Assembly (NCBI RefSeq): GCF_001640805.2
Contig: NC_066848.1
Coordinates: 13,548,092 to 13,612,091 of the forward strand
Reading direction: 5' to 3'
From: Lates calcarifer
Taxonomy: Eukaryota > Chordata > Actinopteri > Centropomidae
DNA length: 64,000 nt
A program made the translations under genes and the position numbers. Of this stretch, positions 51,001 through 57,150 are shown piece by piece; the stretch's first letter is position 1; every line of letters starts with the position of its first letter. The notes below the pieces were generated by a model. That model was not told the DNA's origin and did not search any database. It saw nothing but the letters and a program-made list of their open reading frames with translations.

Positions 51001-53933
51001 CTAACTCATGACTGATTAGCAGAACATATTTGTGAGTGTGTGTATGTGTGTGTTATCACTGACTTTGTGAGCCTGTCAATAGCCTGGACATGCAGATTTG
51101 TGTGAGTCCCAGCCAGAACAGCTTCGTGCTGTGCACACTTCAGACACAATCCCGCCACGCAGGGAGCTCCTCCAGCCCTCAGTGCATCTGCGGCCTGTTT
51201 CTCCTTGCGTCTCAGAAGAACCCTCACCTCCTCACACTCCTTCTGACTGACTGACAGATCCTTCCTGTTGATGAAGTCAAAATATGTAACATGGAGAAAC
51301 AGAGAGAGATGGAAGAGCAGGAGACGAGTACTGTTTTTCTTTTAATTCTTAATGAATAAAAAAAAAGAAAATGCAAAGCCTAAATTACTGGCTATGCTGG
51401 ATTCACAGCTATAGTTCACTGACCTGAGGGAGATGACCTGAGCCTCCAAGCTTTCCACCTGGGCCTGGTAGATCACTTTCAATTGTTCCTGAGAAACATA
51501 CACATTTTCAGAACAGACAATATATTTGGCTTTGGATCACAATGAATTAAACACAGTAACAAGCAACATAAAAACCTATGATACTGCATAAATTCCACGA
51601 CTGCTAAGAACCAGGAGTAAATGGAAGATGAGAACTCAGAAGAGTAACTGTAAGACAGGTCAGGTTACCCCTACCAGCTCATTTTTCCATGTGGTGTGTT
51701 CTGCTCTCTGCAGCACACTGTGGCCTATTTTCGAGGTTATGTGGCTGTTGGTTGCCACACTCTCATTCACCTGAGGAACACACAAGGACAGATGATGAGC
51801 CACTTTTCTCAAGGTGATCGTTCAATTGACAAACCAGTGTCATTTAGAGTTTAAGTTTATTAACACCTATTTAAGAGTAGTTTACATTTCTTATCACTCT
51901 GCACTGAATGCTGCATGTAATGAAATTTACTCTGGTTGTCTGTCTGTACACTGTGTAAACTACAGGCTAACAAAAGTGACAAAAAGTGTATGTGCCAGTT
52001 ACAGGTGATGCTTTGAGTGGTTGTTTTCCATATTATGTACACAGTTACATAATAATATGAAAATATACCATATGATTTTTCATGCATAAACACACACACA
52101 CAGTACCGTGGAGTTGTGGATCGTGTAATCTTTGAGAGATTCATCCACAGCTTTAGATTTGAGTTCTGAATGCAGCTTCTCATTCTCCACCACCACCACC
52201 CTGATCCGCTGTTTCATCCCCTGCAGCTCTTCCTGAGGTCACACACACAGAAATGAATCAAAACGTACCCAAATCAGCACACCAGTTAAAAAGGACTGCA
52301 GATATAAACACGCAGGTACATTTGTGCACATACCTTGCAGAGTTTGACCTCAGCCTCCAGGTGTTGAATGTACTCTGATTGGTTGTGAAGCACAGGGACC
52401 AAATCCTGAAAGACAGGCAAACTGGACCTTGCCTCCTGTTGCACCTTCTAGCAGGAGAGAGAAGAGTGACAATCAAAAACACAGCAGAATGGCAAGCAAA
52501 ACACTGATATCATGGAAATGCCTGAGTAATTAAGTAATACCACAGTTAACTACGGAGACTGCAGCATGACAGATAATTATGTAGAAATGCAAAGCTGCAT
52601 ACTCTACCTTAGATGGAGACTGTTTCCTTGAAGGAGAGAGAGGAGCAGGAATTTCTTTGCACTGCTTCAGTAGAAGGCTCTTCAGCTGATTGACTTCAGC
52701 GCCAAACGCCACCAAAACAAGCATGTACACGAACATAAGAAGCATTTTGTTATAGCTTTGTGTACTGTCTATCATCAAGATTCTGCAGAGTGAGATTTCC
52801 AGGTGTCGCACTACAAGGTGTGAGACAGCCATCCCACATCTAATCACTGAGTCACCTGCTTCGCTCTGTGTCTTTTGGCTCCATGCTGCTTTGTCCTCTT
52901 CAGCCATGGTGGAGAGGAGGCTGCCATCACTGCCTCTGACCTCCTCCACCTCTTCTCCATCAGGGTTCAGCTGTTCCAGGGCACTGCTCAGCTGCTGGAT
53001 GCTCTGGTTGGCCCGCTCTGAAACCAAAGTACAGATGTCAGTCTCTAACATGACAGTTGAGCTGTTGTTGCTAAACTTACAAAACTAATTTTCTAACTTA
53101 ATTTTGAGAGAGACCATAGCGTTGCTGGAGCAAAACACTTGCCCATCACTCAAATTGGAGCAGTTTCTAATTGTTCACATTTCTATAGACAATTTATGAG
53201 CCACTGAATGAATGATGGCAGGTTTTCACACCAAAATGAATCTTATAGTTCATACTAGAGCTACAAGAATTAGACTTAGAATTATTTGATCTTGAAAACT
53301 GATCAAACTATATTGATAACTATTTCATCATTTTAAGGAAGAATTATATTGTCGTGCTTGTCTTATCATGAAGATTTTGAATGTCTTATATGAAAGAATT
53401 AGAATTATATGAAAGAAGAAATTAGTTGTACAGCTCTGGCCAAATATAGATACATTAATGAGAAAGACTTCTAGCCTGTCAATTTACACACCTTGGTGTC
53501 CTGGCAAATGATCCTGGAAGTCTGTTGTTTGGCAGATCAAAAATGTATAAGTAGTGTTAGCTATCTCAAACTGGAGCATGTTAGATCAGTGTTTGTTTTC
53601 ATGGAAATGTAGCCTTAGCTAAACGGGTTCATTTCTGCCAGGATGCTTGTTCGTCAGACTGAGGAATCAGCAACAGGTGGCAGTGATGTGACTTTAACTT
53701 CATCCTCCTCTTAATAATGGTGCTGTGAATGACACAACTCTACACATCTCAGTTTTAACTGAAGCATTCAACCTTTCAGGCACTTAGTAAGTTATTAACA
53801 ATTTAGCTTCTCATTATGTGAAGTAACTTAAGTTAGCAAATGTAACACGGTAAATCCTGAACTTACGTCTCAGTTCCTTCTGGTAAGCACCCAGCTGCTC
53901 CGCTTCCTCCTCGTCTGAGTCTAATGGCTTCAT
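9271..53933 (-). CDS. sdccag8: sdccag8 (CCCAP/NPHP10), 18 coding exons
   Basis: Seen: 18 exons with GT-AG borders run from ATG at 53931-53933 to TGA at 9271-9273. The product would be about 712-736 residues depending on exon 15; human is 713. It is nearly all Glu/Gln/Arg/Leu-rich coiled coil. Recognisable blocks include YIQHLEAEVKLCK, GLCLKCAQHEAVL, SLIRKLKEECCKL, EEQCVQHGRMH and QLLxKQNQL-like ELLAKQNQLMQER. Family knowledge: SDCCAG8 sits at centrosomes, distal appendages and centriolar satellites, interacts with OFD1 and RABEP2, and is mutated in nephronophthisis/Bardet-Biedl ciliopathy. The start is chosen because MKPLDSDEEEAEQLGAYQKEL aligns with the human N-terminus. It is convergent with akt3. 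Oddities: exons 14 and 15 do not join in frame at the obvious acceptor, exon 13's donor region is repeated, and CA/TG repeats sit beside several splice sites. Confidence 0.93.
9581..9707 (-). CDS. sdccag8: sdccag8 exon 17
   Basis: It encodes LQQLDRHCQSSAQQVCELLA then KQNQLMQERNTLTEEMQNL, matching the human C-terminal coiled coil. The acceptor tract is a (UG)n repeat ending ttgcag; the donor gtacac runs straight into a CA repeat. Confidence 0.93.
10283..10606 (-). mobile_element. non-autonomous repeat, cgattaatcg family, reverse copy
   Basis: The left end reads gattagtcgattaatgagcg and the right end gattatgaaaataactgca. Both correspond to the reverse complement of a palindromic teleost repeat I recall (starting agggctgcaactaa). 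The other copy at 25763-26068 has the opposite orientation. Confidence 0.5.
10613..10714 (+). mobile_element. 5'-truncated LINE-type 3' tail with (GGAT)n end
   Basis: A 102-bp insert ends in ggatggatggatg and has the sequence ctgggaatggctccagtccc, which I associate with teleost non-LTR 3' ends. It is bounded by a perfect 11-bp direct repeat, tgcatccacta, at 10602-10612 and 10715-10725: a target-site duplication. Confidence 0.7.
10977..11265 (+). mobile_element. non-autonomous repeat, acttaagtaaaagta family, copy 1
   Basis: It begins ggtggaggaagcactcagat and continues cctttacttaagtaaaagta, then tactcc, ccagcattcaaaa, aaaatgtactt and aaagtaaaagcgc in the order seen in a common percomorph repeat. 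Related copies lie at 54290-54597 (+) and 56870-57150 (-). Confidence 0.6.
11266..11480 (+). mobile_element. hAT-like non-autonomous element fragment, copy 1
   Basis: The order cacaagatcaatctggg, ggttgtgaga, aaagttctgctaca and gtgaaatattaga resembles a widespread teleost hAT-type repeat as I recall it. It directly follows the preceding repeat, as it does at 54.6 kb. Confidence 0.45.
12021..12162 (+). repeat. two (CA)n tracts
   Basis: (CA)n at 12021-12040 and an interrupted (CA)n at 12121-12162 are separated by about 80 bases of unique sequence. Confidence 0.9.
12230..13030 (+). pseudogene. degenerate Tc1-like transposon with dead transposase
   Basis: An open stretch at 12441-12665 encodes TVASIIMKWKMFGTTGTLH and then PAKLSN...NPTVTLTELQ...RTTISAALH, the helix-turn-helix region of a Tc1 transposase, followed by a stop. 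Further remnants follow in order: TGGCTAGACGGAGGC, TCTGATGAAA, GCATGGTGGCAGCATCA near 12850, and TTTCGGGACAAGTCT near 13000. Multiple stops and deletions show that it is a fossil. Confidence 0.8.
13507..13533 (+). repeat. (ATC)n trinucleotide repeat
   Basis: Nine perfect ATC units, followed within 200 bases by a C16 run at 13697-13712. Confidence 0.95.
13902..14058 (+). repeat. paired (CA)n microsatellites
   Basis: (CA)n at 13902-13947 and at 14024-14058 flank 76 bases of unique GC-rich sequence. Confidence 0.9.
14560..14900. repeat. possible interspersed repeat
   Basis: The block with cactgcacccaaaaaaaag, cgttttccgctgccatcg and gatctgtataatccacagaa resembles a dispersed teleost element in my memory. 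No ends or target duplication can be defined here. Confidence 0.3.
15991..16024 (+). repeat. (CA)n microsatellite
   Basis: Near-perfect CA run with one tacac interruption. A (GT)n-like stretch lies about 120 bases to the left (15841-15870). Confidence 0.9.
17290..17330 (+). repeat. compound (CA)n(CT)n microsatellite
   Basis: CA units pass directly into nine CT units. Confidence 0.9.
17490..17632 (+). repeat. inverted (GT)n / (CA)n pair around a GC-rich block
   Basis: (GT)11 at 17490-17511 and (CA)11 at 17610-17632 are complementary in inverted orientation and enclose 98 bases of GC-rich unique sequence. Confidence 0.85.
20708..20750 (+). repeat. (GT)n microsatellite
   Basis: A 30-base perfect GT core with an imperfect extension. 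Confidence 0.9.
21691..21728 (+). repeat. (CA)n microsatellite
   Basis: GC/CA alternation (gcgcgcacgcac) passes into pure CA. Alternating purine-pyrimidine sequence of this kind is Z-DNA-prone. Confidence 0.9.
21910..21986 (+). repeat. (GT)n with regular GG interruptions
   Basis: Four GT blocks are separated by ggtg interruptions over 77 bases. Confidence 0.9.
22368..22402 (+). repeat. (CA)n microsatellite
   Basis: Interrupted CA run with two aaac breaks. Confidence 0.85.
22625..22795 (+). repeat. homopurine (GGA/GAGA-rich) tract
   Basis: About 170 bases are nearly all A and G on the + strand, built from gga and gaga units. In the sdccag8 transcript it is a polypyrimidine tract deep in an intron. 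Confidence 0.8.
25763..26068 (+). mobile_element. non-autonomous repeat, cgattaatcg family, forward copy
   Basis: It starts tagggctgctactaataa and contains attttctcaactaatcta, ccagaaaatagtaca, tcccatcaccatttcacaaa and aacagtccacaaccc in family order, ending in repeated atcaattaatc. It is related to 10283-10606 (reverse) and 53262-53438 (short, reverse). Confidence 0.6.
27193..27324 (-). CDS. sdccag8: sdccag8 exon 16, EEQCVQHGR block
   Basis: It encodes SELEQVALEKQHLEETVESL and then DMEEQCVQHGRMHQRMKD, very close to human. The acceptor is preceded by a UG repeat (tgtgtgtgtacag). Donor ag|gtacgc. Confidence 0.95.
27325..28708 (-). other. sdccag8 intron 15
   Basis: A GC-rich block at 28190-28300 and a unique block near 27900-27990 look less neutral than the rest. 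No repeat or exon is recognised. Confidence 0.8.
28709..28817 (-). CDS. sdccag8: sdccag8 exon 15, KLKEECC block
   Basis: It encodes GELDGLLSSQNSLIRKLKEE followed by CCKLGAKLEELTGNS, clearly homologous to the human LLLTSQN...KLKEECC segment. The obvious acceptor (ggttgcag before 28817) leaves two bases before the first full codon, whereas exon 14 ends with two, so the join is one base out of frame. Using the upstream AG (gtgcagctag) extends the exon to 28888 and restores the frame with 24 extra residues not recognisable in the human protein. Donor ag|gtccct. Confidence 0.8.
31461..31505 (+). repeat. G-run cluster (quadruplex-prone)
   Basis: Within 45 bases there are ggg, tgggt, ggggt, an 11-G run and ggggg, more than satisfying four runs of three G with short loops. 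Quadruplex formation is predicted from the pattern only. Confidence 0.7.
31770..31960 (+). mobile_element. tRNA-derived SINE (degenerate)
   Basis: A Pol III A-box-like tggcgcagtgag at 31782-31793 and a B box GGTTCAAGACC at 31827-31837 are spaced as in a tRNA. A SINE-like body (gcgtccttgaggaa, ctgtagctgaccctga) follows rather than a tRNA 3' half. Confidence 0.6.
32428..32556 (-). CDS. sdccag8: sdccag8 exon 14
   Basis: After acceptor tccccag it completes the Arg of LTRQE and encodes QERENAERAHEEEMTSATLS through STPAE plus two bases. Its 44-residue span equals the human equivalent. Donor ag|gtcagt, phase 2; see exon 15 for the phase conflict. Confidence 0.88.
37640..37712 (+). repeat. poly-C then (CT)n tract
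   Basis: A C17 run passes into CT-rich sequence with a (CT)n core; a further (CT)n lies at 38979-39008. Confidence 0.9.
38979..39008 (+). repeat. (CT)n microsatellite
   Basis: About 14 perfect CT units. Confidence 0.95.
40744..40782 (+). repeat. (CA)n microsatellite
   Basis: A 32-base perfect CA run followed by a CG-interrupted extension. Confidence 0.95.
42379..42451 (+). repeat. (CA)n / (CATA)n compound microsatellite
   Basis: Tacaca and cataca units pass into a perfect CA run of about 38 bases; imperfect CA sequence resumes at 42575-42630. Confidence 0.9.
42940..42970 (+). repeat. (TG)n microsatellite
   Basis: A perfect TG run of about 30 bases at the left edge of a GC-rich block. Confidence 0.95.
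43799..44215 (-). mobile_element. degenerate RTE/Rex-like LINE fragment
   Basis: Read on the + strand, the order ccattttctgcttcttatct, aggtgggacatt, cctcaacagggaggcatcct and accctattagcc matches the reverse complement of a Rex3-type element's 3' region as I recall it. It is heavily mutated with no long frame. Related-looking sequence may continue to about 44640. Confidence 0.5.
45351..45401 (+). repeat. (GT)n microsatellite, long
   Basis: About 50 bases of perfect GT, one of the longest pure dinucleotide runs in the window. Confidence 0.97.
47095..47365 (+). repeat. cluster of three (CA)n tracts
   Basis: CA tracts at 47095-47152 (interrupted by cc), 47272-47310 and 47339-47365 are separated by unique GC-rich spacers. 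Confidence 0.9.
48018..48048 (+). repeat. (GT)n microsatellite
   Basis: A perfect GT run, preceded by gagt units. Confidence 0.95.
48194..48468. repeat. three imperfect copies of the exon 13 donor region
   Basis: Related cores at 48194-48238, 48287-48330 and 48424-48468 each contain aggatta(g), a variable 5-6 bases, then acctggtg-ggt-cagttgg. The third is the true end of sdccag8 exon 13 with its donor. The CCAG|GT junctions fall at 48221, 48313 and 48451, spaced 92 and 138 bp. Each is preceded on the + strand by a GT-rich block. Confidence 0.8.
48451..48593 (-). CDS. sdccag8: sdccag8 exon 13 (donor region repeated downstream)
   Basis: It encodes EVERLSSELVGCRQHLEA through NAQRQLHLT, equivalent to the human block ending LHLTRQEK. 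The donor is ag|gtagta. Two degenerate copies of the exon end plus donor lie in the downstream intron at 48287-48330 and 48194-48238. Reading through the true donor meets TAG at once. Confidence 0.92.
49117..49233 (-). CDS. sdccag8: sdccag8 exon 12
   Basis: It encodes VCVELRYQLSQAQLKKEEAE through MEKAAQ, equivalent to human VCGEMRYQL. Acceptor cctctctag, donor cag|gtacgt. The intron upstream in the gene (49234-50076) has a short (TA)n at 49684-49697 and no recognised element. Confidence 0.92.
50077..50211 (-). CDS. sdccag8: sdccag8 exon 11
   Basis: It encodes VSSLSQRVAELEGQLDRAH through TSQEQDNTK. Acceptor gtaccag, donor aag|gtacag; phase 0 at both ends. Confidence 0.9.
50419..50571 (-). CDS. 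sdccag8: sdccag8 exon 10
   Basis: It encodes VEVQCEQLSRELTRQREQL through KQKDELAHT, a heptad-type coiled coil. Acceptor acctgcag, donor aca|gtaaat. Confidence 0.9.
50702..50840 (-). CDS. sdccag8: sdccag8 exon 9
   Basis: It encodes ERDELLVALRAVRASQQEA through VEMAEEANLHKAR, close to the human ERDDLMSALVSVR block. Acceptor cgtccag, donor agg|gtcaga. Confidence 0.92.
51064..51264 (-). CDS. sdccag8: sdccag8 exon 8, CLKCAQHEAV block
   Basis: It contains the most diagnostic family block, GLCLKCAQHEAVLAGTHTN followed by LHVQAIDRLTK. The donor gtcagt is followed by a CA-rich stretch in the transcript. Confidence 0.95.
51424..51488 (-). CDS. sdccag8: sdccag8 exon 7
   Basis: It encodes the coiled-coil EQLKVIYQAQVESLEAQVIS. 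Acceptor tttctcag, donor ag|gtcagt, phase 2. Confidence 0.85.
51675..51770 (-). CDS. sdccag8: sdccag8 exon 6
   Basis: It encodes VNESVATNSHITSKIGHSVL through WKNEL, a less conserved segment corresponding to the human variable linker. Acceptor ttcctcag, donor ctg|gtaggg. Confidence 0.8.
52107..52232 (-). CDS. sdccag8: sdccag8 exon 5
   Basis: It encodes EELQGMKQRIRVVVVENEKL through YTIHNST, in phase 0 at both ends. The donor gtactg is followed at once by a (GT)n run in the transcript. Confidence 0.88.
52334..52447 (-). CDS. sdccag8: sdccag8 exon 4
   Basis: It contains the conserved SEYIQHLEAEVKLCK. The acceptor is taken as ctgctag; the next in-frame AG, three bases on, would remove one Lys. 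The donor is aag|gtatgt. Confidence 0.85.
52608..52693 (-). CDS. sdccag8: sdccag8 exon 3
   Basis: It encodes VNQLKSLLLKQCKEI through SPSRKQSPSK. The acceptor gcgctgaag has an unusually poor pyrimidine tract, but phase and homology (VNQLK, SPSR) fix it. The donor is aag|gtagag. Confidence 0.8.
52856..53017 (-). CDS. sdccag8: sdccag8 exon 2
   Basis: The acceptor is ggtttcag and the donor gcag|gtgact. It encodes RANQSIQQLSSALEQL followed by an acidic stretch through AAWSQKTQSEA, matching the human pattern of an N-terminal helix followed by a variable acidic linker. Confidence 0.85.
53262..53438 (-). mobile_element. short deletion copy, cgattaatcg family
   Basis: The ends agagctacaagaatta and aattagttgtacagctct are imperfect inverted repeats, and attgataactatttcatcat fits the family interior. 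Confidence 0.45.
53867..53933 (-). CDS. sdccag8: sdccag8 exon 1 (start codon)
   Basis: ATG at 53931-53933 opens MKPLDSDEEEAEQLGAYQKE; the donor is c|gtaagt, phase 1. The following intron, 53018-53866, holds one degenerate non-autonomous element at 53262-53438. Confidence 0.85.
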
Positions 53934-54215
53934 TGATGTAAAACCTACGTTATTTCACGTTATGTTACTAACTTGACGTGCTAAGCTAACTAAACATGCA
54001 CAACTACAGCAACAGCCATCGCAACGGTCATGGGTAATCAACGTTGATGTGTTTGTTTTCTTAAACCTGCGTGCCCCGAGGGCGGTGTTCTCGTTTTCTG
54101 TAATGTAACCGCCCCGACAAGGAGTTCAATCAGTCTATACGTGAATATTAAAACGAGACAACCATCTGCCAACGGCTCTCACTTCCGAACTCGGGCTGGT
54201 GCTGGGAGTTGTAGT
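53934..54215 (-). promoter_or_regulatory. sdccag8: sdccag8 5' UTR and promoter region
   Basis: Upstream of the ATG on the - strand are a GC box (GGGGCGG, + positions 54109-54115), an ETS-type site CGGAAGTG (about 54180-54187) and the long motif ACTACAACTCCCAGCA (54200-54215), which fits the ZNF143/THAP11 consensus. No TATA box is seen. This set is typical of TATA-less housekeeping promoters. The transcription start is not determined. Confidence 0.6.
54200..54215 (-). promoter_or_regulatory. ZNF143 (Staf)-type motif
   Basis: ACTACAACTCCCAGCA matches the ACTACAAYTCCCAGC consensus in full. It lies about 270 bp upstream of the sdccag8 start codon. Confidence 0.7.
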
Positions 54216-54289
54216 CATTGTTTGTAGTCACAATGAATAGATCCATGTCTGCGGCCATGTGGTGAATAGGGTGTATTGCAACTTGACAC

Positions 54290-54597
54290 AAAATTGATTT
54301 GACTGTTAAAAGTAATACTACGATGCTCAGATATTTTACATAAGTAAAGGTATCAGTACCACAGTGTAAAAATACTCCAATACAATTACCACTTCTGCAT
54401 TCAAAATCCTATCTAAACGAAAGTACAGAAGTATTATCAGGTATAAAGTTAAACTTGAAGTAGTAAAAGTAAAATTAGCCTAATCATTATTGGCTCCTAT
54501 GGCTGATATATTATCATATATGACATTATTATTTTGCTGTTGTATCTAGTCAAGTTGCAGCTTATTTGAATTACTTACATACAGTTTAGTAGTGCAC
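54290..54597 (+). mobile_element. non-autonomous repeat, acttaagtaaaagta family, copy 2
   Basis: Shared family blocks appear in order: cataagtaaaggtatcagta, ccacagtgtaaaaatactcc, attcaaaatcct, gaaagtacagaagtattatc, and atatattatcatatatgaca. It has the same orientation as copy 1 at 10977. Confidence 0.65.
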
Positions 54598-54830
54598 TGG
54601 TTCTCAATCTGTGGGTCAGGCCCCTTCAAAAGGTCACAGGATAAATTGGATGACATGGACCCCCATCTAGATGCTGTTATTTGTTAGGGAGGAACAGGAC
54701 AAGGGGAAAAAGAAATTATTTAACTTAAAGCTTCTTTAAGCAATGTCTCTGAAAGACTGAATCAAATGACTCAGACTCATATGGGTGTATGCAGAACCCA
54801 CAAAAACACATAGCTCTATAGCTCCCTTAG
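54598..54830 (+). mobile_element. hAT-like non-autonomous element fragment, copy 2
   Basis: It starts cactggttctcaatctgtgg then gtcaggccccttcaaaaggt and cacaggataaattgga, characteristic of a teleost hAT-type repeat end as I recall it. The right border is unclear. Confidence 0.5.
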
Positions 54831-56869
54831 TTTTAAGCTACCTTTTACTTCATTGTCAAACAACTGGCTCATGGTATCTCGGGCATGAAAGGAGAGTATC
54901 TGTTTGTTAAATTTGCAAACTGCAGCTTTAAGAAAACCAATCATTACATGGATAAATATATTTATTTTTGCACAATATTTCATGTACTGGGTACAAAAAA
55001 CTGGGTAAATTTCAGTCACCTTTGTTAAGTAGATTTGACAGGATAAAATCTGAATAATTCCTAAGGGGAAATTTCTGCTGCAACAGAAAATATGATGCAG
55101 ATAAGAATATAAACAACTAGAGAGCTATTAATGCAGCATAATTAGTTGCTAAAGCAGAAAAACAGGTTAGCGCCAAGTCAACATAGCTAAGAGTCCTGTA
55201 GCTACACAGCTAAATATCACCTGGTGTTCAGTGCTTTGCCCTCTGTTACTTTAATTTCTCTCATCAGCTTACCTTTGCAGTCCAGTGAGTCACCATCAAA
55301 CTCCCACATGCATACACAGACTTGCATACAAAGATCAGATCTCTGATAGAAGGCCAACAACTAGGTTATCAGTTGCAGGATTACTCAGAATTCAGATATA
55401 CATACATAAATAGGCCATTTGGTTGTGAAATTGTGGACATTTCACATGAAAAAACAGCAGCTCATTTTAAGCAGTTCCAAGCACTTTTTAAAGTGTTTAT
55501 TAATGCATTTGTCAACCATTGTAACTTTTCTTGTGAGGCATTCATAACAGTTTAAAATGTATTATATTTATTTATTATGTACTGTACATTTTGTTTTTAC
55601 TGTATTTATTAATAAAGTATTCCTTTATTTAGACATACTTCCTCTTCACTCTGGTATTTCTTTGTACTATTTCTCAGGAATCATTTGTCAAGCTCAGCAT
55701 GTCTTCATGAGTTTTCAACACATTTACAAAGAGTTTTAAACCAGTTTTAAACAAACCTTGTTACAAACTGTGAGGCTTCATTCATGAGTGTAATTTTATA
55801 TTATTAAATATAATTACAGCTATGTAGTCAATCATTCATTTACTTTTAAACACCAACTCTTGATAATAGTTGACAAATACATTACACACATTTAAAATGT
55901 CCACATATCTACTTACCATTATACAGCAGTGTATTGTAAACAATTATATAAGTGCTTATAGACTTCATATAAATGCTAAATAAGAGGGAAAATCACTTTT
56001 CACATGGTAGTAAATACACAGAGACAGGATGGGTACTGGGCAAGTACCTGAAAATACTCAGTATAAATGTAGTTTGAGCAGTTTAGTGGTTAACAAACTA
56101 AGAGCTGAGAGTGAGATTATTAATCAAACAAAGACTGATTATACAAGAACACACTGTGTACATGGAGCATACTGTATTTCCTGTCTTTAACCTGAAAGTG
56201 GAAGTTGCCTCCAGGAAAAGATGACACAGACTCGGGGGAGTTTCAAATGACATTCAGCTATAAAAATATTTTTTAGTTGATGTGTGTGTGTGAGAGAGTG
56301 AGAGAGGGAGAGATACTGTTCAGTGGAAGGGTGTATCTCAGATCAGTGTTTGCTTACAAAAAGGGTCTGACAAAGGTAACCATGGTTACACCCTCTTCCT
56401 ATTGCATGATAACAGATAACTTCCTTTTAAACGAGTCTCATCTGTACTTTTGATTTTTGCAACATATTAGTTTTCGGCAGAAGAGGCAGTGAGTCAGACC
56501 TTGGTGGGTTCATTCATGAATAGACACTGTGTCGTAATCAAGATTTAACATTTTCATTCACAGTTTATTGTGACGGCTCAAACTATGTTTGGCTCATACT
56601 GTACGGATTTAAAATCACTTGTGTAAATTTGGGTTTACTGTAACTCTTTTTGCCCTGGAAACCTTTCCACTAATTGTTGTGAACGCCTTACTGTACAATG
56701 CATCATGTCAGAGCACTGAAAGAGGTTCAGTATCCCCTGGATCAAGACAGGGTTACAAACCAGGCAGACCCCTAGGAGCCCGAAACCTCCATATTTACCA
56801 CTTCAGCTGGCATATTCGTAGATATTTAGATACCCAGGCTTTACTAGAGTATTTCAGTGTTATGCTACC

Positions 56870-57150
56870 TCATTAATCCACTGTTAGCCCTACCTCAACC
56901 AAATACAACAGTAAATACATTAATAAAATGAAGCTTATAGAGAGATGCATCCAATAATACAATATATAAAACTGAACACTCCATTTTCTTGTATAATTAT
57001 CTTTGATACTTTAAGTACATTTTGCTGATACTCCTGTGCTTTTCCTTAGAGTATTAAGTGTGATTTTGAGCACAAAATGTTTACTCATAATGGAGAATTT
57101 CCACACTGAGGTTTTGACAGGTACTTACTTTTTCCACTGCTGTGAAGTAC
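56870..57150 (-). mobile_element. non-autonomous repeat, acttaagtaaaagta family, copy 3
   Basis: The reverse complement reads cagtggaaaaagtaagtacc, ttatgagtaaac, agcaaaatgtacttaaagta and attattggatgcat, the same block order as copies 1 and 2. Confidence 0.55.

Noticed and set aside
54001..54035. Possible RFX X-box (ciliary promoter) in the sdccag8 upstream region
   Set aside because: Only one half-site-like string (GTTGCGAT on the - strand) is present; the second half does not match RRNAAC.
56730..56880. Protein-like stretch ending GYKPGRPLGARNLHIYHF
   Set aside because: It has no homology I recognise, no splice signals, and looks like part of a dispersed AT-rich repeat region next to a repeat copy.
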